Shown here in pieces: positions 46,053 through 56,134 of a DNA stretch of 64,000 nucleotides. The position numbers were made by a program, and so were the translations under genes. The stretch is from contig NZ_CP027218.1 in NCBI RefSeq assembly GCF_004124275.1, positions 62,001 through 126,000 of the forward strand, written 5' to 3'. Below the pieces are notes generated by a model. The model ran no database searches. It had not been told where the DNA came from and saw only the letters and a program-made list of their open reading frames with translations. The number at the start of each line of letters is the position of its first letter. Position 1 is the first letter of the stretch. Origin of the DNA: Pseudomonas sp. DTU12.3 (GTDB taxonomy: Bacteria; Pseudomonadota; Gammaproteobacteria; Pseudomonadales; Pseudomonadaceae).

Positions 46053-46156
46053 TGCAGTGACGCACCAAATCCACCGCCAGCGGGTACTGGAGGAGGATCA
46101 AAGAATTCGAAGGTTCGCGGTGTCCGTGGGACCTGTACGGAACCGTTTGAAACCTG

Positions 46157-46256
46157 TGTAGGAGCTGACGAGGGCACCGAGGCTGCGATCTTTTGATCTT
46201 GCAGTCAGAGGCCAGATCAAAAGATCGCAGCCTCGTTTCACTCGTCAGCTCCTACA
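46157..46256. repeat. long inverted repeat between pstS and pstC
   Basis: TGTAGGAGCTGACGAG ... GAGGCTGCGATCTTTTGATC faces GATCAAAAGATCGCAGCCTC ... CTCGTCAGCTCCTACA. It is related to the GATCGCAGCC family but has CTGACGAG in place of CTGCCGAAGG in both arms, so the two arms have changed together. Confidence 0.88.
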
Positions 46257-46267
46257 GGGGTTCCGGC

Positions 46268-46291
46268 AGATCCGGGGGTTAGCCCGGATCT
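46268..46291. repeat. 9-base inverted repeat just after pstS
   Basis: AGATCCGGG and CCCGGATCT around GGTTAG begin 7 bases beyond the pstS stop. No T run follows on the minus strand, so it is more likely an mRNA 3'-end stabilising hairpin (or a rho-dependent site partner) than a classic terminator. Confidence 0.55.
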
Positions 46292-46297
46292 ACGGTG

Positions 46298-47299
46298 TTA
46301 CTTCTTTGCGACTTCAGCGCCGCCTTCTTGCAGACCCAGGTCAGCCAGTGCTTTTGCAGCAACCTTGGCTGGCAGCGGGATGTAGCCGTCTTTCACCACA
46401 ACTTCCTGGCCCTGTTTCGACAGCACCAGCTTCACGAACTCAGCTTCCAGCGGGGCCAGAGGCTTGTTCGGGGCTTTGTTGACGTAAACGTAGAGGAAAC
46501 GCGACAGCGGGTACTTGCCGTTCAGGGCGTTTTCTTCGGTGTCTTCGATGAAGTCAGTGCTGCCCTTCTTCGACAGCGCAACGGTTTTCACGCTAGCGGT
46601 CTTGTAGCCGATGCCCGAGTAACCGATGCCGTTCAGCGAGGAGCTGATCGACTGCACTACCGACGCCGAACCTGGTTGTTCGTTGACGTTTGGTTTGTAG
46701 TCGCCTTTGCACAGGGCTTCTTCTTTGAAGTAGCCGTAGGTACCGGATACCGAGTTACGGCCGAACAGCTGAACTGGCTTGTTGGCCAGGTCGCCGGTCA
46801 CGCCCAGGTCGCCCCAGGTTTTCACGTCGGCTTTGGCACCGCACAGACGGGTCGACGAGAAGATCGCATCAACCTGTTCCATGGTCAGGTGCTGGATCGG
46901 GTTGTCCTTGTGTACGAAGACAGCCAAGGCGTCCACAGCAACCGGAATAGCGGTTGGCTTGTAGCCGTACTTCTGCTCGAAGGCCGCCAGTTCGGTGTCC
47001 TTCATCTTGCGGCTCATCGGGCCCAGGTTGGAGGTGCCTTCAGTCAGCGCAGGTGGCGCAGTGGCGGAGCCAGCGGCCTGAATCTGGATGTTTACGTTCG
47101 GGTATTCTTTTTTGTAGTTCTCAGCCCAGAGGGTCATGAGGTTGGCGAGGGTATCGGAGCCGACGCTGGACAGGTTGCCCGACACACCAGTGGTCTTGGT
47201 GTAGCTCGGGATCGACGGGTCAACAGCGGCGAACGCGTTGGCGGTCGCAACGCCAGCAGCGACAAAAGTCATTGCCGCCATCAAACGCTTCAGTTTCAT
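46298..47299 (-). CDS. pstS: periplasmic phosphate-binding protein PstS
   Basis: Binds phosphate in the periplasm and delivers it to PstC/PstA. It has 333 residues with a signal peptide (cleavage after ANAFA, about residue 24). Binding-site motifs are visible: [24 protein letters not shown], then [13 protein letters not shown] and [10 protein letters not shown]. It is the first gene of the pst cluster but is separated from pstC by 285 bases with inverted repeats and a second Pho box. Confidence 0.96.
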   Translation of the reverse strand: MKLKRLMAAMTFVAAGVATANAFAAVDPSIPSYTKTTGVSGNLSSVGSDTLANLMTLWAENYKKEYPNVNIQIQAAGSATAPPALTEGTSNLGPMSRKMKDTELAAFEQKYGYKPTAIPVAVDALAVFVHKDNPIQHLTMEQVDAIFSSTRLCGAKADVKTWGDLGVTGDLANKPVQLFGRNSVSGTYGYFKEEALCKGDYKPNVNEQPGSASVVQSISSSLNGIGYSGIGYKTASVKTVALSKKGSTDFIEDTEENALNGKYPLSRFLYVYVNKAPNKPLAPLEAEFVKLVLSKQGQEVVVKDGYIPLPAKVAAKALADLGLQEGGAEVAKK

Positions 47300-47366
47300 G
47301 CCTTACTCCTAGCAGATAGGGTGTGTTAAGTCGGGGCCAAGTATCAGCAGGCCGTGTGAACACTCT

Positions 47367-47395
47367 ATGGCTGAAATATGACAATTGGATGAAAG
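47367..47395 (-). promoter_or_regulatory. tandem Pho boxes upstream of pstS
   Basis: On the minus strand three heptamers follow at 11-base intervals: CTTTCAT, TTGTCAT and CAGCCAT, each separated by four bases. The site ends 68 bases before the pstS ATG. The spacing fits cooperative binding of PhoB dimers on one DNA face. Confidence 0.82.
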
Positions 47396-47436
47396 GCCAG
47401 CATTCGGGTTTTACAAGATGATTCGTGGTGCCCCCA

Positions 47437-47502
47437 TTCGCGAGCAGGCTCGCTCCCACAGTTGAAATGCATTGCAAATGTGGGAGCGGGCTTGCTCGCG
47501 AA
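47437..47502. repeat. REPIN-like inverted repeat (GCTCGCGA family)
   Basis: TTCGCGAGCAGGCTCGCTCC-CACA faces TGTG-GGAGCGGGCTTGCTCG-CGAA around a 20-base centre. It is a short copy without the inner GGCGGTGTATCAG extension, located between the MFS gene end and the pstS promoter. Confidence 0.88.
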
Positions 47503-47532
47503 GGGGCCAGTACTACTGGAGGAAATACCGGA

Positions 47533-48831
47533 TCAGCGCCCCTTCTTCCAGAGCCACGCCCCCACCAGAATCCCCATCGCGCACAGCACCGCCACATAGT
47601 AGGCAGGCCCCATCGCGCTCTCCTTCAGCAGCAGGCTCACCACCATCGGCGTCAACCCGCCAAAGATCGCGTAAGCCACGTTGTACGAGAACGACAGCCC
47701 GCTGAAACGCACTACCGGCGGAAACGCTTTAACCATCACATACGGCACCGCACCGATGGTACCGACCAGAAAACCGGTCAGCGCATACAGCGGGAACAGC
47801 CAGTCCGGGTGATCGGCGAGGCTGTGATAGAACGTCCACGAGCTGATCAGCAAGCCCAGGCAACCAAACACAAATACCCGACCGGCACCGAAACGATCCG
47901 CCAACGCGCCGGAAATGATGCAGCCGATGCTCAGGAACACGATCGCCAGACTGTTCGATTGCAACGATTGCGTAGGGGTGAAGTGATAGACCGTTTGCAG
48001 CACGGTCGGCGTCATCAGAATGACCACGACGATGCCAGCGGAGAGCAACCAGGTCAGCAACATCGAGATCGCAATCGCGCCGCGATGGTCACGCAGCACC
48101 GCGCGCAGCGGTACTTCTTCAGCCAATGCCTTGCGCTGTTGCAGTTCGGCGAACACCGGGGTTTCGTGCAGCCAGCGGCGTAGATACACCGAGAACAGGC
48201 CAAACACACCACCCAGCAGGAACGGAATCCGCCACGCGTAATCGGCAACCTCGGCCGGCGTATAAATGCTGTTGATCGCAGTGGCGACGAGCGAGCCGAG
48301 CAAAATGCCGGCGGTCAGCCCGCTGGTGAGCGTGCCGCAGGCGTAACCCATGTGTTTTTGCGGTACGTGTTCGGAAACGAAGACCCACGCGCCCGGCACT
48401 TCCCCGCCAATCGCGGCGCCTTGAATCACCCGCATCACTAGAAGAAGGATCGGCGCCCACATGCCGATCTGTGCGTACGTTGGCAGCAGACCCATGATCA
48501 AGGTCGGCACGGCCATCATGAAAATGCTCAGGGTGAACATCTTCTTGCGCCCGAGCAGGTCGCCGAAGTGCGCCATGACGATGCCGCCCAGCGGCCGCGC
48601 GAGGTAACCGGCGGCGAAGATGCCGAAGGTCTGCATCAGGCGCAGCCACTCGGGCATGTCGGCCGGGAAGAACAGCTTGCCGACCACGGTGGCGAAGAAA
48701 ACGAAGATGATGAAGTCGTAAAACTCCAGCGCACCACCAAGGGCGGACAGCGACAGAGTCTTGTAGTCATTGCGGGTCAACGGTCGTGCGGGTTGCTCGG
48801 GCTGCGCGAGGCTCGAAGGCGCTGTGGTCAT
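47533..48831 (-). CDS. MFS transporter, metabolite:H+ symporter (MHS/ProP-like) family
   Basis: Inner-membrane transporter of 432 residues with about 12 hydrophobic segments. The MFS loop motif between helices 2 and 3 is seen (GGIVMAHFGDLLGRKKMF), and ALEFYDFIIFVFF near the N-terminus is typical of the MHS subgroup. The substrate cannot be told from sequence; dicarboxylates, shikimate or osmolytes are used by relatives. The start is ATG at 48829-48831; a longer frame upstream (to 49002) has no family similarity. Confidence 0.9.
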   Translation of the reverse strand: MTTAPSSLAQPEQPARPLTRNDYKTLSLSALGGALEFYDFIIFVFFATVVGKLFFPADMPEWLRLMQTFGIFAAGYLARPLGGIVMAHFGDLLGRKKMFTLSIFMMAVPTLIMGLLPTYAQIGMWAPILLLVMRVIQGAAIGGEVPGAWVFVSEHVPQKHMGYACGTLTSGLTAGILLGSLVATAINSIYTPAEVADYAWRIPFLLGGVFGLFSVYLRRWLHETPVFAELQQRKALAEEVPLRAVLRDHRGAIAISMLLTWLLSAGIVVVILMTPTVLQTVYHFTPTQSLQSNSLAIVFLSIGCIISGALADRFGAGRVFVFGCLGLLISSWTFYHSLADHPDWLFPLYALTGFLVGTIGAVPYVMVKAFPPVVRFSGLSFSYNVAYAIFGGLTPMVVSLLLKESAMGPAYYVAVLCAMGILVGAWLWKKGR

Positions 48832-49207
48832 GGCAAGGGCTTCTCTTATAGTCGGATCTGCCGCCACAACAACGCTGGCGGTGGCTTGGGCAGGTTCGGC
48901 ACCATAGCAAATTGTTCGAAAAAGCACATAGAGGCGCGTATTTGACGGTCGAAATGAGAACCGGATGGTCGTCGCGGAGTCTACCGACCGATATACTCGC
49001 AACCTGCTCCGGTTTGTAGGGGGTTGCTGTGCGAAAACGTCGTTGGCCCGGCCTTTGCTCGGGATTAGCCGGTTTCGCAGAGTTTCTCCTTAGGCGCCTG
49101 ATGGAAAACGTGACGAACGTAGTATGTTCGGTGCTGAATCGTTTTTCCCGAAGACGGCTACCACCAGCAATACCAACGAAGAGTCACGGGTCAGAGGCAC
49201 CCTCGGC
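48832..49207. other. 376-base divergent gap between MFS and thioesterase genes
   Basis: No gene is supported here. The divergent promoters of the two flanking genes should lie in it. A TTGACG hexamer (about 48942) and a TATACT hexamer (about 48994) are seen on the plus strand but are not correctly spaced as one promoter. An in-frame upstream ATG for the thioesterase (49124) lacks a ribosome site. Confidence 0.5.
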
Positions 49208-49612
49208 ATGATAGAACTCGAACAAGAAGATCCGATCCCGCAAGGCGACCTGGCTTTGCAAATCACCGCACTTCCACGTGAAACCAACGGCTTTGGCGAT
49301 ATTTTTGGCGGCTGGCTGGTAGCGCAGATGGATTTGGCCGGCACCGCAATGGCCAGCCGTGTCGCTGGCGGCCGCGTCGCGACCGTTGCCATCGATCGCA
49401 TGGCGTTTCTCGTACCGGTCGCTGTCGGCGCGCAATTATCCTTTTATACCCAGACGTTGGAAATCGGCCGCAGCTCGATCCAGATGATGGTCGAAGTGTG
49501 GAGCGACGACCCGTTGTCCAGCGAGTGGCGTAAAGTCACCGAAGCGGTCTTCGTTTTCGTTGCCATCGACGGCAGCGGTCGCACTCGCTCGGTTCCACCA
49601 CGCGCGCGTTAA
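49208..49612 (+). CDS. acyl-CoA thioesterase (YciA-type hotdog fold)
   Basis: A 134-residue hotdog-fold hydrolase of acyl-CoA. It contains ANGFGD-like NGFGDIFGGWLVAQMDLAG, the conserved loop with the active-site region, and VATVAIDRMAFLVPVAVG. Length and motifs fit the YciA/BACH group of small thioesterases. I chose the ATG at 49208, where family similarity starts, although its ribosome site is poor (AGAGG about 12 bases upstream). Confidence 0.9.
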   Translation: MIELEQEDPIPQGDLALQITALPRETNGFGDIFGGWLVAQMDLAGTAMASRVAGGRVATVAIDRMAFLVPVAVGAQLSFYTQTLEIGRSSIQMMVEVWSDDPLSSEWRKVTEAVFVFVAIDGSGRTRSVPPRAR

Positions 49613-49669
49613 ACCTCGCGGCCGTTTGACGGTCGATTGTTGTCCTTGTTTCTGATCGAGAGCTGTCCC

Positions 49670-50569
49670 ATGAACACGCCCAACGTTGAAGCGGTGAAAC
49701 TGGATGAACTGAACTGCTGGCGCATCCGCCACGGTCAGGCCGAAGTGCTGGTCGCCCAGCAGGGCGCGCACATTCTCAGTTATCAGATCGATGGCCAGCC
49801 GCCGATCATCTGGCTCAACGACAAGGCCGTGTTCAAGACCGGCAAGAGCATCCGCGCCGGCGTGCCGGTGTGCTGGCCGTGGTTCGGCAAGTTCGAACGC
49901 AACCCGCAGAGCGTGCAGGCCATGTACACCGGCGAGCAGCCGGCACCCGCGCACGGTCTGGTGAGGGCGATGGATTGGGAGCTGGGTGGCATCGAAGCCG
50001 AAGAACATGGCATCAAAGTCGAGTTCAAACTGCCCTACCCCGACGGTGGCCTGCCAGGCTGGCCGCATCAGGTCGATCTGAGCCTGACCCTGCATTTGTC
50101 CGAACAACTGAGCTTCAGCCTGACCAGCCATAACCGTGGCAATGACACCGTCAGCCTGAGTCAGGCGCTGCACACTTATTTCGCAGTCAGTGATGTGCGC
50201 CATGTGCATGTCGACGGTGTCGATGGCTTGAATTACATCGAGACGCTGGATGACTGGAAGACTCACAGCCAGCAAGGCGATCTGCGTTTTGCCGGTGAGA
50301 CTGACCGCATCTACGTCGATGCCCCACCGCAATTGAGCATTGTCGATCCGACCTGGGAACGGCGCATCGTGCTGACCGCCACCGGCTCACGCACGGCGGT
50401 GATCTGGAACCCGTGGATCGATCGCGCCGCTGCATTGGCCGACATGGACAACGATGGCTGGCAGCGCATGTTGTGCATCGAGACGGCGAATGTGCTGGAT
50501 GACATCGTGAGCCTGGCGCCGGGCGCGAGCCACACCATGGGCGTTAGCGTTGCCAGCAAACCGCTCTGA
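49670..50569 (+). CDS. D-hexose-6-phosphate mutarotase (YeaD-like)
   Basis: A 299-residue aldose-1-epimerase fold protein that interconverts the anomers of glucose 6-phosphate and related sugars. Family sequence: GAHILSYQIDGQPPIIWLND, then GVPVCWPWFGKF, PAHGLVRAMDWEL and the C-terminal RTAVIWNPWIDRA. The catalytic His is probably in PAHGLVR. The start is the ATG at 49670, 57 bases after the thioesterase gene. Confidence 0.92.
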   Translation: MNTPNVEAVKLDELNCWRIRHGQAEVLVAQQGAHILSYQIDGQPPIIWLNDKAVFKTGKSIRAGVPVCWPWFGKFERNPQSVQAMYTGEQPAPAHGLVRAMDWELGGIEAEEHGIKVEFKLPYPDGGLPGWPHQVDLSLTLHLSEQLSFSLTSHNRGNDTVSLSQALHTYFAVSDVRHVHVDGVDGLNYIETLDDWKTHSQQGDLRFAGETDRIYVDAPPQLSIVDPTWERRIVLTATGSRTAVIWNPWIDRAAALADMDNDGWQRMLCIETANVLDDIVSLAPGASHTMGVSVASKPL

Positions 50570-50588
50570 CCAGCACCGCAATACAAAA

Positions 50589-50677
50589 TGTGGGAGCGAG
50601 CCTGCTCGCGAAGGCGTTGTATCAGTCAACATTCAAATGTCTGACACACCGCTTTCGCGAGCAGGCTCGCTCCCACA
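50589..50677. repeat. REPIN-like inverted repeat (GCTCGCGA family)
   Basis: Arms TGTGGGAGCGAGCCTGCTCG... and ...CGAGCAGGCTCGCTCCCACA with imperfect inner complement (AAGGCGTTGTATCAG against CTGACACACCGCTTT). It separates the convergent mutarotase and DUF3299 genes. Confidence 0.9.
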
Positions 50678-50695
50678 GTTGTTCAGTGGTGGCTG

Positions 50696-51232
50696 TTAGA
50701 GATCTGATTCCTGCACCACCCGCACCTTGTCCGCTTCCAGCGCATACGCCGCGTCAGCCAAGTCATTGCTGACCTTCTCGACCTTCAGCGTGCCGGTCAC
50801 CCACAACGGCGTGTAGATGTCGTTCAGCTTCAATCCCTTCGGATAACGCACCAGCACCAGTTGATTCGGCGGCGGTGGCGGCACGTGGATGCAGGCGCCC
50901 GGATACGGTACGAGGAAGAACAGCGTGCTACGGCCCTTGGCATCGGACTCCAATGGCACCGGATAACCGCCGATGCGGATGTGCTTGTCGTTCATCGACG
51001 CCACGGTTTTGGTCGAATACATCACCGCCGGCAGACCTTTGGCCTGCTTCATTCCGCCCTTCTCGGTGAAGGTGCCGGTGGCTTCCGGGGAGTTGTGGTC
51101 GATTTCGGGCATGGCCTCGAGGGCCTTTTGATCCGACTTGGGCATCAGTTCGAGCCAGTCGGTTTCCGGCAGTTCGCCGGCGTGGGCCAAACCGCTGCCC
51201 AGAAAAAGGAGAGTCAACAGAAGACGGCGCAT
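50696..51232 (-). CDS. DUF3299 periplasmic protein
   Basis: A 178-residue protein with a signal peptide (cleavage after GLAHA, about residue 18). The DUF3299 pattern is visible: LPETDWLELMPKSD, IRIGGYPVPLE, then FFLVPYPGACIHVPPPPPNQ. The cysteine in GACIH may be functional (heme or metal site), but no activity is established for the family. It stands alone on the minus strand. Confidence 0.88.
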   Translation of the reverse strand: MRRLLLTLLFLGSGLAHAGELPETDWLELMPKSDQKALEAMPEIDHNSPEATGTFTEKGGMKQAKGLPAVMYSTKTVASMNDKHIRIGGYPVPLESDAKGRSTLFFLVPYPGACIHVPPPPPNQLVLVRYPKGLKLNDIYTPLWVTGTLKVEKVSNDLADAAYALEADKVRVVQESDL

Positions 51233-51325
51233 GAAGGTGCTCGGTAAAGAAAGGAAGGATCGTTGAATCGCCGAGCATTCTAGCCCTCCCGGCCACTTTG
51301 GCAGAGAGGGCTTTGTCGCTTTGGA

Positions 51326-51571
51326 TCAGTTCTTTTTGATCAGGCCGTAGATCACCAGCAACACGATCGCGCCGACCAGTGCGCCAATGAAACCTGCGCC
51401 CTGACCTGCCTGATAGATGCCCAGAGCCTGGCCGCCGTAAGTGGCCGCCAGCGAACCGCCGATACCGAGCAGGATGGTCATGATCCAGCCCATGCTGTCA
51501 TCGCCCGGTTTCAGGAACCGCGCCAGCAGGCCGACGATCAAGCCGATAAAGATGGTTCCGATAATACCCAT
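51326..51571 (-). CDS. GlsB/YeaQ/YmgE-family small membrane protein
   Basis: An 81-residue protein with three hydrophobic segments and the Gly-rich family sequence (GTIFIGLIVGLLARFLKPGD, then GWIMTILLGIGGSLAATYGG). Relatives are stress-induced inner-membrane proteins without a known reaction. A GAGAGGGAATTGCC ribosome region precedes the ATG. Confidence 0.92.
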   Translation of the reverse strand: MGIIGTIFIGLIVGLLARFLKPGDDSMGWIMTILLGIGGSLAATYGGQALGIYQAGQGAGFIGALVGAIVLLVIYGLIKKN

Positions 51572-51682
51572 GGCAATTCCCTCTCAATGATAGATATGCC
51601 AAAGCCTAGTCAGACTTTGGCATCCTGCCATGAGAGAACGGCGGCCCCTGAATGGTTCCGCCGCTGCCACATGAAACTGTCG

Positions 51683-52765
51683 TTACTCGGCGATCAGCGC
51701 TTCGACCTTGACGATCTGCGCCTGCAGCGTGGCCATGTCGGCGCAGCGCAGGTTGGCGTGACCGACCTTGCGCCCGGCCTTGAAGGCTTTGCCGTAGTGA
51801 TGCAGATGGCAATCTTCGATGGCGATGACCTTCTCAACCGGCGGCACAACGCCAATGAAGTTGAGCATCGCGCTTTCGCCGACCTTGGCCGTCGAACCCA
51901 GCGGCAGGCCGGCAACGGCGCGCAGGTGGTTTTCGAACTGGCTGCACTCGGCGCCTTCGGTGGTCCAGTGCCCGGAGTTGTGCACGCGCGGGGCGATTTC
52001 GTTGGCCTTGAGGCCACCGTCGACTTCAAAGAACTCGAACGCCATCACACCGACGTAGTTCAACTGCTTGAGCACACGGCTCGAGTAGTCTTCGGCCAAC
52101 GCCTGCAACGGGTGATCGGTACTGGCAACGGACAGCTTGAGAATGCCGCTGTCGTGGGTGTTGTGTACCAGCGGATAGAACCTGGTTTCACCATCGCGGG
52201 CACGCACGGCGATCAGCGAGACTTCACCGGTGAACGGTACGAAACCTTCCAGCAGGCAGGCAACGCTGCCCAGCTCGGCGAAGGTGCCAACCACATCTGC
52301 AGGTGTGCGCAGGACTTTCTGGCCCTTGCCGTCGTAACCCAAAGTACGGGTTTTCAGCACGGCCGGCAGACCGATCGAAGCCACGGCGGCATCCAGATCG
52401 GCTTGCGATTGAATGTCGGCGAAGGCCGGAGTCGGAATGCCCAGGTCCTTGAACATGCTCTTTTCGAACCAGCGATCACGAGCGATGCGCAGGGCTTCGG
52501 CGCTTGGGTAGACCGGGACGAATTGCGACAGGAATGCCACGGTTTCGGCCGGGACGCTTTCGAATTCGAAGGTCACCAGATCGACTTCATCGGCCAATTG
52601 GCGCAGATGATCCTGATCGCCGTAATCGGCCCGCAGGTGTTCGCCCAATGCAGCGGCGCAAGCGTCCGGCGCAGGGTCGAGAAAAGCGAAGTTCATGCCC
52701 AGCGGAGTGCCCGCCAGGGCCAACATGCGACCCAACTGGCCGCCACCGATTACACCGATCTTCAT
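51683..52765 (-). CDS. purK: N5-carboxyaminoimidazole ribonucleotide synthase
   Basis: ATP-grasp enzyme that makes N5-CAIR from AIR, ATP and bicarbonate in purine synthesis; 360 residues. The nucleotide-binding start MKIGVIGGGQLGRMLALAG and ATP-grasp motifs (LKTRTLGYDGKGQ, EIAPRVHNSGHWT) are visible. It lies 10 bases after purE, with which it forms an operon. The longer frame upstream overlaps purE and is not used. Confidence 0.97.
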   Translation of the reverse strand: MKIGVIGGGQLGRMLALAGTPLGMNFAFLDPAPDACAAALGEHLRADYGDQDHLRQLADEVDLVTFEFESVPAETVAFLSQFVPVYPSAEALRIARDRWFEKSMFKDLGIPTPAFADIQSQADLDAAVASIGLPAVLKTRTLGYDGKGQKVLRTPADVVGTFAELGSVACLLEGFVPFTGEVSLIAVRARDGETRFYPLVHNTHDSGILKLSVASTDHPLQALAEDYSSRVLKQLNYVGVMAFEFFEVDGGLKANEIAPRVHNSGHWTTEGAECSQFENHLRAVAGLPLGSTAKVGESAMLNFIGVVPPVEKVIAIEDCHLHHYGKAFKAGRKVGHANLRCADMATLQAQIVKVEALIAE

Positions 52766-52775
52766 CTCAACAACC

Positions 52776-53267
52776 TCAGGCAATACGTGGATCTGGATTG
52801 TCCAGGACGCTGTCTGTCTGCTCGGCACGGAAGGTTTTCAGTACCGCGTGGAACTGTGGGTGCTTGGCGCCGAGGATGCTCGCCGAGAGCAACGCGGCGT
52901 TGATCGCGCCGGCCTTGCCGATAGCCAGGGTGGCGACCGGAATGCCCGCTGGCATCTGCACGATCGACAGCAGCGAGTCGACGCCCGAGAGCATGGCCGA
53001 CTGCACTGGCACGCCCAGTACCGGCAGGTGGGTCTTGGCCGCACACATGCCTGGCAAATGGGCTGCGCCACCGGCACCGGCGATAATCACCTCGATGCCA
53101 CGGCCTTCAGCCTCTTCGGCGTACTGGAACAGCAGATCCGGGGTGCGGTGGGCAGAGACCACTTTTACCTCGTACGGGATGCCGAGCTTTTCCAGCATAT
53201 CGGCGGTGTGGCTAAGGGTGGACCAATCGGACTTGGAGCCCATGATCACGCCAACCAGTGCACTCAT
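52776..53267 (-). CDS. purE: N5-carboxyaminoimidazole ribonucleotide mutase
   Basis: Converts N5-CAIR to CAIR, the step after PurK. It has 163 residues and the class I signature [20 protein letters not shown] near the N-terminus, with [20 protein letters not shown] and [11 protein letters not shown]. The ATG at 53265-53267 follows a GAAGAGG site. A hairpin that resembles a terminator lies in its leader at 53303-53339. Confidence 0.97.
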   Translation of the reverse strand: MSALVGVIMGSKSDWSTLSHTADMLEKLGIPYEVKVVSAHRTPDLLFQYAEEAEGRGIEVIIAGAGGAAHLPGMCAAKTHLPVLGVPVQSAMLSGVDSLLSIVQMPAGIPVATLAIGKAGAINAALLSASILGAKHPQFHAVLKTFRAEQTDSVLDNPDPRIA

Positions 53268-53302
53268 CGTCGCGCCTCTTCTCTCTGGAGCGCCCGCAGG
53301 CG

Positions 53303-53339
53303 CGTCATAAAACAACAAGCCACGCAGGTTGCGTGGCTT
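53303..53339 (-). terminator. hairpin with T-rich tail in the purE leader (possible attenuator)
   Basis: AAGCCACGCA and TGCGTGGCTT form a perfect 10-base stem with a 3-base loop. On the minus strand the stem is followed by GTTGTTTTATG, i.e. a T-rich tail, about 40 bases before the purE start. A second small stem (GCGCCTGCGGGCGC) follows. It may be an attenuator of purEK or may end read-through from upstream; no alternative antiterminator pairing was found by eye. Confidence 0.6.
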
Positions 53340-53482
53340 GATTGTACGAAAAATGGCCGGACGTGCCGGCCGAAGGCCGCGCAGTATACCGCAATGAAAG
53401 CAATAAACAGCCCCCTGCGCGACCATCTGTCATCTGCCGCAAATGCCCGGTTTTATTGACCTGAAGGTCAGCCAAAAAGATC

Positions 53483-53558
53483 AAAAGATCGCAGCCTTCG
53501 GCAGCTCCTACAGGGATATGCATTGCAATGTAGGAGCTGCCGAAGGCTGCGATCTTTT
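53483..53558. repeat. REPIN-like inverted repeat (GATCGCAGCC family), touching the LysR stop
   Basis: AAAAGATCGCAGCCTTCGGC...CTCCTACA and TGTAGGAGCTGCCGAAGGCT...ATCTTTT are perfect arms. The last T of the repeat is the first base of the LysR stop codon complement, so the element directly abuts the coding end. Confidence 0.9.
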
Positions 53559-54466
53559 CAGGAAGCTTGTGCAGCGCCCCCTTCGAGCTTGCGCCACAGC
53601 AAGCGTACGTTGGCCTTGCGCACCAAGGCGCAGCGATACAGGCGGATCTCCAGTGGCACATGCCATTGCGGGCCGCCGCAGACCACCAGTTCGCCGCGAG
53701 CCAGTTCCGCGCGCACGCTCAACTGTGGCACCCAGGCAATACCCAGTCCTTCCAGCGCCATGCTTTTCAGGCTGTCGGCCATCGCCGTTTCATAGATGGT
53801 CGTGAAGCGCAGCTGACGCTGACGCAACAATCCATTCACCGAGCGGCCAAGAAACGCCCCAGCGCTATACGCCAGCAACGGCACACTCGCTTCCCCTTCC
53901 AGATCGAACAGCGGCTTGCCCTCGGCATCCGCCGCGCACACTGGCAACATCTCGGTCTGGCCCAAATGCAGCGACGGGAAAATTTCCGGGTCCATCTGCA
54001 TCGCCGCGTCCGGGTCGTAGAACGCCAGCATCAGATCGCAACCACCCTCACGCAACGCATGTACCGCGTCACCGACGTTGGTCGCGACCAACCGCGTGGC
54101 GATGTTCAAACCTTCATTACGCAACTGCGCGATCCAGCGCGGGAAGAAGCCCAGCGCCAGCGAGTGCGCGGCAGCAACTTGCATCACTTCGCCCTGCCCG
54201 CCTTCCAGATGATGCAGATGGCGCAGCACTTCACCGAGCTGTTCGACCACCGTGCGCGCGGTCACCAGAAACAACTGCCCCGCCGCCGTCAGTTCGACAG
54301 GCGTGCGTGAGCGATTGACCAAGGTCAGCCCCAGCGCAGCCTCCAGACTGCGGATCCGCCGACTGAATGCCGGCTGGGTCACGAAGCGCCGTTCGGCTGC
54401 TTGCGAGAAGCTGCGGGTGGCGGCCAGAGCACTGAAGTCCTCGAGCCATTTGCTTTCCAGATTCAT
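53558..54466 (-). CDS. LysR-family regulator, HypT-like
   Basis: A 302-residue LysR protein. The N-terminal winged helix (WLEDFSALAATRSFSQAAER, then FVTQPAFSRRIRSLEAALG) is followed by the effector-binding domain. VAAAHSLALGFFPRWI and GIAWVPQLSVRAEL resemble the E. coli hypochlorite-responsive HypT (YjiE) as I know it. The start with GGAGG 5-9 bases upstream gives MNLESKWLEDF. It is divergent from aspA, so aspA or an oxidative-stress gene may be a target; this is inferred. Confidence 0.9.
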   Translation of the reverse strand: MNLESKWLEDFSALAATRSFSQAAERRFVTQPAFSRRIRSLEAALGLTLVNRSRTPVELTAAGQLFLVTARTVVEQLGEVLRHLHHLEGGQGEVMQVAAAHSLALGFFPRWIAQLRNEGLNIATRLVATNVGDAVHALREGGCDLMLAFYDPDAAMQMDPEIFPSLHLGQTEMLPVCAADAEGKPLFDLEGEASVPLLAYSAGAFLGRSVNGLLRQRQLRFTTIYETAMADSLKSMALEGLGIAWVPQLSVRAELARGELVVCGGPQWHVPLEIRLYRCALVRKANVRLLWRKLEGGAAQAS

Positions 54467-54646
54467 CACGTCCTCCCGGACACGCACCAAAACAGGTCAC
54501 ACGTCTGCCGCGCACGCGGCGTCACATGGGCATTATGCCGAATGTGCATAGGCCAGTGCTTAACAGCATTGGCCCAAAAATTCGCACAAGCCTAGCATTC
54601 GCAGCGTTCCGGCACAGACCGGGTCCATATCGAGATGATTTCTATC

Positions 54647-56071
<1,425 letters not shown>

Positions 56072-56134
56072 ACCGACACGTTACTTGTAGCACCGCTCAC
56101 CAGGTCGAGGGACTAGACACCTCTCACCTTTTGA

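Noticed and set aside
43616..46060. An 814-codon plus-strand frame opposite pstC
   Set aside because: Protein sequence is compositionally odd (many His, Gln, Asp, Arg) and pstC is unmistakable on the minus strand.
51597..51622. Hairpin TGCCAAAG/CTTTGGCA between purK and the GlsB-type gene
   Set aside because: A perfect 8-base stem but with no T run on either strand, so I did not call a terminator.
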